The notes under the pieces were generated by a model that had not been told where the DNA came from, searched no databases, and saw only the letters and a program-made list of their open reading frames with translations. A stretch of 64,000 bases of DNA from Mesodorylaimus sp. YZB2_4 (Eukaryota > Nematoda > Enoplea > Dorylaimida > Dorylaimidae): NCBI GenBank assembly GCA_030248295.1, contig JASANH010000487.1:182186-246185 (forward strand). Reading direction: 5' to 3'. Within the stretch, counting starts at the first letter, position 1; the number at the start of each line of letters is the position of its first letter. Both the position numbers and the translations under genes were made by a program. Of this stretch, positions 50,292 to 60,647 are shown in pieces.

Positions 50292-51002
50292 GGTGGGCAA
50301 GTGTATGCCACCGCGGGGTACACACCAGCTGACGGACTGGACACCCCTCACTTGATACCCGAACAGAAATCGACAGACCTGTAACCAAAAATAGAGCACT
50401 GTACATTACACTGCGAATAGACACGAAGGCACCAAGCCGATGGAAACAGGGGAGCATGACCAGCCACTGCCACGTATCGAAAAGGTCAATGCAAGACGAA
50501 CCAGAATCTTTGCACTGGTGCCCCTAATTTTCATTGCCAGGCTAGAGATAAAGGCTGCAAACGGAAATATGATCAGACGGAATAACCGCTGAGGCTGCAG
50601 CGGTCAGAGGCATCAGAGACAATGCAAGCACTAACTAAGCACTTGATCACTAGCAGGCCATTTTGCAAATTCAAATTTGTTTAGCCTGTTTTCGGGCCTT
50701 GTCTTTATCCTGGCTCGTACTGTAGATGTACTGTACAATAGTAGGGGTCATAAAATTGACGTATTAACTTTATCCCAGAATGCGGCTGATTGCTCGCGAC
50801 TTTGACTGTAGCCAAAACGACAGAGATGTTGTAAACTGTACGGAGGCTTTATCCAGGCCGTGCAATATGGATCCGCAATTCTGAAATCAGGATTACACTT
50901 TGTGATGCACTGCACTGCACTTCATTACATTGCCCAAATTTGGTCCTACGACCCGGCGGCAGCGTCAGTGCGCCTGTTTGTAGTCGAGTGGGGCGGTCGG
51001 CC
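50292..51002. other. Divergent intergenic region, EF-hand and UBL/AN1 genes
   Basis: No gene is seen. It presumably holds both promoters. Confidence 0.5.
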
Positions 51003-51877
51003 ATGACTTCGAAACGTGGACCCGAGCTTCCTTCAACGTCCGAGCGAGCACTGGCCCCGCAAACGCGAAAAATTCGACTGCGGGTCGAGAATCTTTTGGG
51101 CCAGCGGACGGAACTGCTGGCGCCAGTGCAATCGACCATTCGAGCAGTGAAACAAGTTCTGTCCTCCTTGCACGGCATCAGTGTCGAGAGGCAGTCGTTG
51201 GTTCGATGCGGTAGTGGCGGCCCGAGCGATCGATACGTCCACCTGGAGGACCACAAAACGTTAGCAGAATACGGCATGGTAGACGACGACCGACTGCTCC
51301 TCGTACCGGCCGTGCGATCAGGGCCGATGACAGTGAGTGGGTAAGATTGATCATCGCAAAGGCAGGCAGCCACGGCGCGCTTTTGCAGGAGGCGGGTTCG
51401 AAAAACGTGAAAATCTTCATCGACACGGACGAGAAAGTGGCCGCGGCCATCGATCGATTGCTGAAAGAGAACGGCAAGGCGAGGAAGCCGGACTGCCACT
51501 ACGTGCTGGCACAGCTGAACAGTCAGAAGCCGGGCGACTACACCATTCTCGAGATACCCATGGGCAAATCGATCACCGAGTCCAGTGATCAATCCGATCC
51601 CGGCAGACAACCGTCGCAGCGCCTGATCACTGATGCCGACCGCAAGCAGAACTTGACCACGCGGAGTAAAATGAAGCAGTTGCGAGAACGGATGGACAAG
51701 AGCAAAAAGAGCCGAAAGAATCCGCCGGCGTCTCCAGTGGCCAAGATGGACACGGCCTGCAGTGCGTGCGGTGCGTTGACCAAGAACGATGACTGTGCCA
51801 AATGCGAGCGAGTCTACTGCGTCAAGCACATCAAGGGACACGCCTGCCCGAAGTCAGCCCAGTGTCGACAGCAGTGA
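51003..51877 (+). CDS. Ubiquitin-like domain protein with C-terminal AN1-like zinc finger
   Basis: Two exons, 51003-51332 and 51389-51877, are joined in phase 0 across a 56-bp intron (GTGAGT donor, TTTTGCAG acceptor); 272 residues. An alternative unspliced reading would stop at 51344, so the splice is needed. Residues 22-110 look like a divergent ubiquitin fold (KIRLRVENLLGQRTELLA, HLEDHKTLAEYGMVDDDRLL). The middle is basic (RSKMKQLRERMDKSKKSRK). The C-terminus has CSAC, CAKC, YCVKH and GHAC, an AN1-type ligand order with shorter spacing before the last His. Ubiquitin-like plus AN1 order recalls ZFAND4, which is far longer. A role in ubiquitin or stress handling is plausible but unproven. Confidence 0.65.
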
Positions 51878-54278
51878 ACTGCATTTGTCACGTTTGTGCC
51901 CACTTGTGCCTGTGATCCGGTGTTCTTACTTTCCGTGGTGAAAAATGCTGTTTTGATCTAATGTGTGATGAGAAGGCCATGCGAAAAGATTGCATTCACC
52001 ACGATTAGCGCGATGATCGCATGGGACGCCTCACATGATCCTTGCCCCCCCTCGTGCACTGCACTGCACTTGCATTCTTCGTTGATGGAAATTTTCTGTT
52101 GCTCGGCCCAGCACCAACGATGAGAATGGCTTCTCGATCCTAAGATACCCCAATCTTGTTTTCAAAACAAGCACTAAGCTTCTTATTACCTCCAGTCATC
52201 TCACTGATCTTACGAGATTACTGCATCCAATCTCACCAGACATAACAACCGTTGAGGCGTGAGTCGGCTAGTTGGTCGGTATGCAGTGCAGGGTAAATAA
52301 AATTTTTCTTGCAAACAAAGAAAACCATTTCAAAAAAGTGCTCCTATTTCTGTTGTGCGTGCTGTTTTTCTAATCAAATTGGACCACCCGCACTTTTGAG
52401 CAACTTCATCTGTGAGATCTATGAGGGCGTGTGTCCATGTGTTCAAAAAACTTTGACAGAGACAAACCGCAGCGCTCAATGTGTAAAGGAGGGGATTTTT
52501 TTAAAGTGTGGTTCGGCGCTGATATAATTCTAAAAATATCAGTCCTAAACCGAAAGCTAGCTTCTAAATATAGCTTACGAGTGCCTATTTCCTAATCTCT
52601 CGATCCACTCGCACGTTTGGTCACCAGAGACCACGAGACCGAGTCTGATACGGACTCGGGCACTATTTCGAAAACTGGATTTGTGCATTCATCGAGTTTT
52701 CAGCTGGGATTTCGCAAAACGAGTCCGTTTATGGGCGATTAGAAAGAAAACGACCCAGTCCTAGTTTTATCTGCCAGCTTAGTATTGCGGTGAAAAAACT
52801 GCTGTTATTTGAAGGCATGACTCCGAAGTGCTTTTTCGCACATCGATTTAAGCAGAGACTAACCCGGCACGAAGCTTGGCTGTAGAAAAAATTCACTAAA
52901 AACCTCAGCGGGTGTCAATTTCTAGTCCCTATATCCAGCAGTGTTCTCATTTACTACGGTCACGCCGAGTCTTTGACTTCCCTCGCCCCCGTCCGTCAGG
53001 CATCCGCTCACACGGAAAGCCGAAGTGAGCAATTTAAGGTCACGGGGAAACGAAAAAGGCTTATCACACTGAGCTAACGATCTTTTCCGAGTCCAAGCAG
53101 TCCTCGACCGAGGAGAGGCGGCTCGGTGTCGATTAGACTCGTAGTGGGGCGGGCCAGGTACTTGTCGAAAATAGGTGCCACCTTGCCTCACCACTCCCCT
53201 GTTCCTACTGGCCCGGTTATTTCTGTTAGCTGTCAAACTTTTGACATAAGCCTTTTTGGCCTCCCTGTCGAACTATGCGTGTCTCGTGCGAGTGAGACGA
53301 GCTTGGCATTGCTTGACGAGTGCGAGGTTATTATGAGATTATGCGCGTGACGTTTGGCCAGAATATGTGATCATGGCGAGTGATTGTGGGACTTCGGTAA
53401 GGGGCCCAGAAGGAATCCAATGAGACTCCGGGTTCGGCCTAACCCCCTGTTTGCCCCCAGTTTCTTAACCCCGAAGATTATAGGTTCGTTTTTAGCTGAC
53501 ACGTTTTGCCAACCTGACTCGAGTTTTTGTAAGCGAGGCTCGGGGCAGTTTGGGAAACCGATTAGCTCGGGCTCGTTACGTCATCGATAGCCTCTCTCGT
53601 CGACTACAAGATAGCAAATGGTTGCTGCCTTCTTTTCTCTCTCCAAAAATTTCAAAACTCGAACCGCCGCCCGGGGCACTTGGAAACAAAAGCTTGCCGT
53701 GGGATATTGGGTGAACGATGGAAGGCGCGGTAGTCATCAATTTCTTTTTCAATGCCTCGAGTTCCATGCTCCTATTTTTGACACGAGCCACCTTTCGCGA
53801 GTCTTATTCGTAAAGCCGTGCATTGGGTTCTTTTTTCGTGTTATAGCATAATTTCAACATCGTCTTCTCACCCAGCCTCTCTCGCGGCTCGAGTGTAAGT
53901 ATGGCAATGCGCAATGATTGCTCAAATACGACACGCTTGTTGGGCTCGTTGTTTCCAAACGATGTTCGTGGAGGGACGTGGCCCATATCCGAACCCGTCA
54001 GCTGCCTCTTTGGTCCGTCTAATGAATAACGTGTGTACCTTAAATGAATAATGACTGCCAGAGATCGACAGCCAACGCGCAATACAACCCGCCGGCACCC
54101 AGAACTAATATAAAAACTTCCTATCATAATACGTGCCCGACTAGCCGGCTCCAATCCGGGCTTTTAAGACAGCATCGCCGCCGCAACCAGCTCGCCTCTC
54201 GATTAACAACCGCCCGAACACGTCTTTATTTCGAATACCCTGAGCGCCACGAGCTAGCTGCTGGTGACGAACGGACCA
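51878..54278. other. Intergenic region without recognised gene
   Basis: About 2.4 kb with no coding gene, tRNA or other RNA that I can support. The short frames near 53.0-53.9 kb overlap on both strands with no motif. Confidence 0.5.
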
Positions 54279-55826
54279 ATGGCTGCCACACACAAACTGT
54301 CCTCGTGGTCCCCGAGTGGACCATGGCAACTTTCGGCCCTGAAATGCTCATTGTTGACCATTCTCCTTTTATGGCTTCCATTGAGTGGAACGGACGCTCA
54401 CAGATGCCAGTCCTGTTTCGCCGGTTGTCGGACATTCGACGATTGCGATTGCGAGGGTGATGAAAAGAGCTCGTGCGAGGCGCCCTATTGCTACGCCAAG
54501 TTGGAGTACTTTACGGATGACGGTGTGAGTGCTATTCAAAAAGGGTGCACGAACGAAGTGTCCACCTCCTTCCTCGGATGCCAATACGCCAGTGACGATC
54601 GGTCGATCGCTTGCTTCTGCTCGGGTGATTTATGTAACAGCGTGTACAACTTGACTAGCTTCGAGACACCCGAACTGCCTTTGGTCACCTGCTGCGAATG
54701 CAACGACGACGAGTCGGGCAACGAGGCCTGCTACCCCCAAAACTGCACCCGCAACTGTACGGGCCACTATTGCTACCTGGACATGGTGGCCAATGCGCAA
54801 GGGTGCGGATGGGGACACCCCCAATTATTTCATTTTATCCGAGCTCAAAAATATCGACGATGGGAGCAAGAACTGACTTGCGCCGAGTATTACGACAATT
54901 ATCGCAACTACATGCACGGATGCACGTGCTCGAGCGACATGTGCAATGTGGTGGAACACGTCGAGCAGCTGTCGACCCGACGACGAAATATGATCGACGA
55001 GGGGAACAGCCATTTCTGCTACGCCCTCTACGCCCAGTCGGAAACGGCCTTCGGAGCCGAGATCTATCGCCATTCTTCCATGTGCCGAAGCCACTTCTGC
55101 TTCGTCTCGTGGACAAGTGTCGAAGTGGTCAGCGAGTCGATCGAGGACGACGACACCCTGGTCATCGATACCGGCTCGGGCGAGAGCGAGTACTATGGTC
55201 ACGGACAGCGCCACATCTCCGACTATGCCCTGTCCAAATCGTCGTTGCCCACACTGCGCTCAAATTATGAGATCTCGGCCGGCTGCCTTCTGGTGGACAC
55301 TGAGGAGAAAGTGCAAGTGGGATGCACGACCGAGTGGTCCCAGCGGGAAAATGCACCACTGACCAAACACTGCGTTTGCTCGGACAAATTGTGCAACGGG
55401 TTCCATCTGATCGACACTTCGGCCCCGCCCCACCACAGTCTACCTGCCCGACCACCATTCCGAGCCGGGTCCTTATCGTCGCTCGAGCCCAGCGTGACAT
55501 CGCCCAACGTCACTTCCACCGAGCCCGCAACTCGCATCGAGTCGGGCTCCCCCGATCAGACTTTTCTTCCAGTCACCAGCGCGTTCGCCACGTCGGCATT
55601 GAATGAACCAAATTTGGTCGATGGCCTAAGCTCATCGATTTCAGCCCAGAATGAAACTGCTTTTTCAACCGAGCCCCCAACCACAGTGCCACCCGCTCCG
55701 CCTGAAAGACACCATCGAGTCGGCGAGAGCACGTCTGGAGCAGGCACAAAGATCACTATTGCTTTGAACTTCATTGTATTAACTTGCACTTTTCTTTCCG
55801 TGTTTTGCACTGCCACGTTCAAATAA
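54279..55826 (+). CDS. Secreted or GPI-anchored protein with three Ly6/three-finger domains
   Basis: Single-exon gene of 515 residues, unusual among its intron-rich neighbours. An N-terminal hydrophobic segment (ALKCSLLTILLLWLPL, residues about 20-36) is a signal peptide. Three Cys-rich domains each end with the Ly6/uPAR signature CxCxxxxCN: CFCSGDLCN (about residue 117), CTCSSDMCN (about 226) and CVCSDKLCN (about 374). Domain 1 starts HRCQSC and domain 2 starts TCCECNDD. Several NxT/NxS sites are present (NLT, NCT, NVT, NET). A Ser/Thr/Pro-rich stalk (390-490) leads to a hydrophobic C-terminus (NFIVLTCTFLSVF) that ends in a few residues, fitting a GPI-anchor signal. Ligand unknown; a single-frame intron in domain 2 cannot be excluded. 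Confidence 0.75.
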   Translation: MAATHKLSSWSPSGPWQLSALKCSLLTILLLWLPLSGTDAHRCQSCFAGCRTFDDCDCEGDEKSSCEAPYCYAKLEYFTDDGVSAIQKGCTNEVSTSFLGCQYASDDRSIACFCSGDLCNSVYNLTSFETPELPLVTCCECNDDESGNEACYPQNCTRNCTGHYCYLDMVANAQGCGWGHPQLFHFIRAQKYRRWEQELTCAEYYDNYRNYMHGCTCSSDMCNVVEHVEQLSTRRRNMIDEGNSHFCYALYAQSETAFGAEIYRHSSMCRSHFCFVSWTSVEVVSESIEDDDTLVIDTGSGESEYYGHGQRHISDYALSKSSLPTLRSNYEISAGCLLVDTEEKVQVGCTTEWSQRENAPLTKHCVCSDKLCNGFHLIDTSAPPHHSLPARPPFRAGSLSSLEPSVTSPNVTSTEPATRIESGSPDQTFLPVTSAFATSALNEPNLVDGLSSSISAQNETAFSTEPPTTVPPAPPERHHRVGESTSGAGTKITIALNFIVLTCTFLSVFCTATFK

Positions 55827-56017
55827 GCACCTCTCGCATGTTGTGCTCCAGTGTACTTTTAACCCAGCAAATTTTTCCTGTTTATCTATGACCTTGTCTA
55901 CATGCCATAAAATATAAATTGCGTCTTAATTTGTCAAACAGCTGATAAGAGTTATCACATTAGACCATCACACAAACCTGTGCACCCAAGACTCAGCCAC
56001 ATACTGAACACAAAAAG

Positions 56018-58906
56018 CTAGGCACGAAGAACTGACTTCGTCGGCGCCACAACAACGGGTTTGGCTAAATGAAAAATAGACAAGAGCATGTCGGACAGCT
56101 GATGGAAAACATCCGCCGAGACATCCGGTGGCACCAAAAATTGAACCGTATATTGTTCAGTGGCACCACTCAACGTTGCGCATTCCATCATAAATCCTTT
56201 GACGCATTTGAACACGAGTTCAGCTCGTTTCACGCACCACGAAACCGTCAGTTCCTAGGAGCAGAGCAAAAAACAAGTATCAGCTGTTCATTCATTCTAT
56301 GCAATAGTGACAAATGTCGCGCGCCTTTACTTCTGTCATACTTTTCAATAATAGAAGAGGCAAGCTAATGGTCGTAATGTCGAATTTGTAGCACAGACGA
56401 ATAATGTTTCGAAGCCCATTAATGCAGGGATGTCTAAACAAATGAAATGAGGGCAATAAGTCTTAAAAAACGTGATAACTACGCACCTGCTGTTTATTTC
56501 CTGAGTTTGCAAAACATCGTCCGCAACCAAATGGAAAACAACATGCACTTGAGACAAGTTCGAATGTCGGCTGAGGTAAACGTCGCCAGTCTTTAGCGTT
56601 GCGTTACTCTGCAAAGGAAGAGGTTTGTAACAAGCTCATAAAGACGGTGTGAGCTTGTGTCCATTTTGGTGTGATTTAGCAATATAGAAACCCTCAAATC
56701 ATGGCAGCGGGCTGGGCATAACCACTTTCAAGGCCCCACTCCCCAAGACTACCGCTACGTACCGATCCGCCTAAACTAACCGCATCCTCCGAACCAGGTA
56801 CATCATTGTCGGACTGAGCAATGGCCCGCAGATATCTGCATTCGTTCGCCTTCATTGCGTGGCTAGAGATTTCGGTCAACTGAGTTTCCAAATCGGGGAA
56901 ATGCAATTCCGTGCTCTGCTCGCATGCACGGGCAAAATCTACAGCATAAAGGTTTTAGTGGTTGAAACGGAACCCCGCAAGCAAGGTTCCTAAATCGACA
57001 CAATCGATCCGTAAACTTAGTTTCAGCAAGTCCAGGCAACGAAATTGAAGGTACTACCTCTCCAGGGAAGATCATGTTTTGGCCCTTCCCAGAGGACTAA
57101 AGGGCGTGTTATACCATTACAACTAACCAGAGTACTGGGCCTGAGCGAGCATTTGAAGTGGACATGATAAGCATATGGACTTACCGGTTCGAAGATTTAC
57201 ATGATAACTGGTGCGCGAGTCGACCAAGAGAACGACACCGTGCAACTGCCCACTGTACAAACTGAGCGCCATTTGTAGACGGCGTGACTCCTCAAGCGAT
57301 CTGAAAATAAAACGACTTTAGTCAAAGTAAGACACAAAAATTTCGAAGCATACTTGGATTTCTGTCGGCACAAATCGATTGGATCCATCGATGTTAGCCT
57401 CAGATTGTGCATCGTTTTCTGTTGCGCTCCTAAAACATAAAAAGCAGGTTAAGAAATAAGGATACAGATTCTTGAATATTACCAAGATGAATAGTAAAAC
57501 TTTCTTCTAGCCTCGTCGCAGTTTCGACTCTCGCTCTAGTATTAGGTCGTTCTTTTTTCTCCTCGTCTCTTGCAGGCTCTTCACTAGAAAGTCAATCAAA
57601 GAAATAAATCGGAGGGCCGAGCAGCATCCACAAAAAGACCATTGGCTTACACTAACAATGATGAGAAAGACTTACCTAGACTCTTTCAAAAATGAGTCCT
57701 CGAACGAGGTTTTTCCAAGCAAGCTATCTTCGTTCAAGCGTAAAACAAGCTCTCGATAAGCTTTGTTTTGTTCGGAAGCCAAAGATGAGATCTGACTGGC
57801 GTAATTGCTCTCGGTCAGCTGAATTTTAACGAAACACTACACAACAACGGACTGGGCCCAAATTCAGTTCACACTTACATGGAGTCGTTCAAAATGTTCG
57901 GCAGCCATTCGATTGACTTGTTGTTCCGAGTAGACCGAACCCATTTCTGATACTACTTTTTCGATCATGACGCAGTGCCTGTTAAAATAACGATTATCAA
58001 AACGATAAAAGACCGAATGAAAGCCTGCCTACTCTTTCTTGAGTCTTTCAACTTCCCAATCTCGTTCTTTAATTAAATTTTGCATGTCCCTCGCAAATTC
58101 GCTTTCTCGTCTCAACAATTCTCTGACGTATATGAGGTCGGCTTTCAATAATGATTGGTAGGCTTCTCGAAAGACATCGTCGTTGCTAACTGTTTGCGCA
58201 GGAGCAAAAATCTTGTACTTCTTAAAAGACAAGGAACATCAAGTGCGCAGGAACGATTACGAAGTGCCCCTTTGTAAAATACTCACAGTTTCCAAGTGCT
58301 CTACCCACAATGCTGTTGTCTGTTCAATCTTGTGTTCATTTTGCGACACAAGGGCGTCAAAATTTTTAACAGAGGTGTCCGCTTCCTCATCATAAAATCG
58401 AGCCGTTTCGGTTTCGAGGAAGGTTTTTAGACTATGACGAAGATCTGAAAATACATTTTATCTGTTGCTACGCAGAACATAAGAAATTACTCAGGCTTCT
58501 ACAGAGAAATAGAGCAGAAAATAAAATAGCGCATCGATCGAACGGAAGGGATTCTACTTTCCTCGCCTCTTAGCCGTCGACACATGCGTGCCTAGCAGGT
58601 CCTATTGGTACCTAAGTGCTGTAGATTGCAGGTATTACATGCATAGCCTGCAGTTCAGCAACGATCAATTTCCAAAACTATGTTTCACAAAAAACCGGAC
58701 TTGGCAGCGTCCTTACCATCACGAACGTACACAGGAACCTGATACGTCGCACAGAGCACGGCCAACTGATCGTCCACATTCAAATAAGGCGGAATCGAAA
58801 CTCGAGTATCGATTTTAAGACCGTCACCTCCACCACGTTTCCACTCGTATATGAACTGCTTCTTCACACTTTTACTTTTCAAATATTCTTCGAAAGGATC
58901 AAGCAT
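56018..58906 (-). CDS. FERRY3: FERRY endosomal Rab5 effector complex subunit 3 (C12orf4, DUF2362)
   Basis: Subunit of the FERRY complex, which in mammals links mRNAs and ribosomes to Rab5-positive early endosomes. Twelve exons on the minus strand: 58906-58717, 58444-58287, 58220-58033, 57978-57879, 57818-57676, 57583-57483, 57429-57354, 57300-57185, 56938-56763, 56608-56487, 56433-56331, 56254-56018; all phases agree, 569 residues (human 552). Recognised blocks: FIYEWKRGGGDG and YQVPVYVRDD at the N-terminus, a coiled middle (VRELLRRESEFARDMQNLIK), KTMHNLRLTSMD, LQMALSLYSGQLHGVVLLVD, GDVYLSRHSNLSQVHVVFHL, INGLRNIIRLC, and VSWCVKRAELVFKCVKGFMM followed by VQFLVPPDVS. One acceptor (before 58220) is AAG. 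It is divergent from TBCC across 254 bp. Confidence 0.9.
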
Positions 58907-59160
58907 TTTCGCGCTCGGATTTTCTTGACAGCGCGACTAAAAGCGAAATCGATGAGCTCAAAGTGATTAGCTGATCGACCTAGTTCAAAACAGAAATTCC
59001 CGCTTTTTAGCAGACAAATTTGCAAACCAGTAAGACTTGTCTGCTAAAAGCGCGAATTATTATCTTTCGACATTTTGATGAGTCAGCAAAACAACGCAGT
59101 TACTCTACCGAAAAGGGCAAGGACGCTGCGTAGTCACGTTTGACTATATTGTCGATAAAA
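58907..59160. promoter_or_regulatory. Bidirectional promoter region, FERRY3/TBCC, with hairpin
   Basis: Only 254 bp separate the two divergent start codons. In its middle, CGCTTTTTAGCAGACAA (59001-59017) pairs with TTGTCTGCTAAAAGCG (59037-59052), one T unpaired, around a 19-base loop. Shared promoter function is inferred from layout; the palindrome could be a protein-binding site. Confidence 0.6.
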
Positions 59161-60210
59161 ATGGAAACGAAGCGAGCTCTTATGATTGCCAAACTTGATC
59201 AAAGGCGCAAGAAACAATCATCGACTGGATTAGTGTCGAATGGCAACTCGAACGGGCACGAGAGTAGCGTAAATCCTGGCGATGGCGATTTTACCACAGA
59301 TTTTCAACACCGATTTCACGAAGAACGCTCCTCGATCAGCCGTGATGTCGAGCAGTTATTAAATGAAACCAGCTGCACGAATGGATCAAATTACTCGAAT
59401 CAGAAAATCGAAGATTTGATTAGCCGCGTATCAAAATTGCAAACTTTACTCAACGAATCGACATCCGTCCTACCCGCCTACGAAATTCGCAAGGCCAATA
59501 CTGGTGTTCAAGAATTACAAGACAAATTGAAACGCGTTCGATCTAAAACTCAACCTCAGAAGCGGTTCGCGTTTACCACTATCAAACCTTTGGTAAAGCC
59601 GACCCCGTCGACGTGCCCGATTCTATCGTCGAACCGTGTCTCAAGCGGCACCGACATTATCGACGGTCCTAAGCTAGCCTCCCATTCTGCAATATCAGCC
59701 GCCGCAGTTGTGATTCAGAATCGTCGAGACGACAGCAACATCGTCGTATCTCCTTCAGATTGCCAAGGCAAAGACATTCTGCTGCTTGATTGCCAATCCT
59801 GCACCATTCGTCTTATGGGAATAGCTAGTACAGTCCATGCCAAAGAGCTAATCGATTGTACGATCCTTTGCTATCCGGTTTCGACCTCGATTTTCATCGA
59901 ACGGTGCGAAAGGACAATTTTTGTGGCTGCTTGCCAACAACTTCGTATGCACTCGAGCACAGCCTGCGATCTTTATCTGCACGTCACGACGGCTGCAATC
60001 ATCGAGGATTGCCAAAAACTTCGTTTCGCACCATACGGCGAAGTCATCGAGGACAATGCAAACGAGCTGTTTGAGGGGTCGAGTTTGGACAAATCCAACA
60101 ATACCTGGAATCGTGTCCAAGATTTCAACTGGCTAGTCGCGGATCAACCGTCCCCAAATTGGCAACTATTGCCCATCGACCAATGGCGTAGTTTTCGATT
60201 CTATCATTGA
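59161..60210 (+). CDS. TBCC: Tubulin-specific chaperone C
   Basis: Cofactor that, with TBCD and TBCE, stimulates GTP hydrolysis by beta-tubulin and releases folded alpha/beta dimers. Single exon of 349 residues (human 346) from ATG 59161. The N-terminus starts ETKRALMIAKLDQRRKK and is helical (spectrin-like, to about residue 125). A linker follows (to about 190). The C-terminal C-CAP/TBCC beta-helix has the family hallmark ACQQLRMHSS with the arginine needed for GAP activity, then DLYLHVTTAAIIEDC, LRFAPY and VQDFNWL. Every key position I can check is intact. Lack of introns contrasts with most neighbours. Confidence 0.95.
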   Translation: METKRALMIAKLDQRRKKQSSTGLVSNGNSNGHESSVNPGDGDFTTDFQHRFHEERSSISRDVEQLLNETSCTNGSNYSNQKIEDLISRVSKLQTLLNESTSVLPAYEIRKANTGVQELQDKLKRVRSKTQPQKRFAFTTIKPLVKPTPSTCPILSSNRVSSGTDIIDGPKLASHSAISAAAVVIQNRRDDSNIVVSPSDCQGKDILLLDCQSCTIRLMGIASTVHAKELIDCTILCYPVSTSIFIERCERTIFVAACQQLRMHSSTACDLYLHVTTAAIIEDCQKLRFAPYGEVIEDNANELFEGSSLDKSNNTWNRVQDFNWLVADQPSPNWQLLPIDQWRSFRFYH

Positions 60211-60647
60211 ATAACTTTTGCACTAATTTTGTGATCAAAACAACCTATTTTATTCTTCACTGAAAACCTCGTACACGAAGCGCTTTTAATATTTCACGTG
60301 TAGTCAATATAAGTTTTGGCAAAAGCTGTTAACTACGCCAAACACCGTAATTTCGAAATTTTGTACATCGCAAACTAAAGCAGTCAAAAACAAAAAAGCG
60401 GCAGATCTTATTTTGGTATCATCTTACCCTATCCTAATAGCTGTCTCACACAAATCCGTTACATTCATCCAAAATCAACAAAACTTATGTACTATGATTC
60501 GGAATGCCATGACTTGCAACAAATCAGATTAAATAACAGACCCATTATAATAAACATGCAAATAGTTGGACTAACGCAGGGCAAGACTTGATTTCGTAAT
60601 AGCACCTCGACAACCTGAATAAATATCGCGTCTTCATTCACCAGCAA
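60211..60647. other. Convergent 3' region, TBCC and coiled-coil gene
   Basis: 437 bp of AT-rich sequence between convergent stops; no gene seen. Confidence 0.5.

Noticed and set aside
54698-55270. 190-codon frame overlapping the Ly6 gene
   Set aside because: The overlapping frame has no signature; the main frame carries signal peptide, Ly6 motifs and GPI signal.
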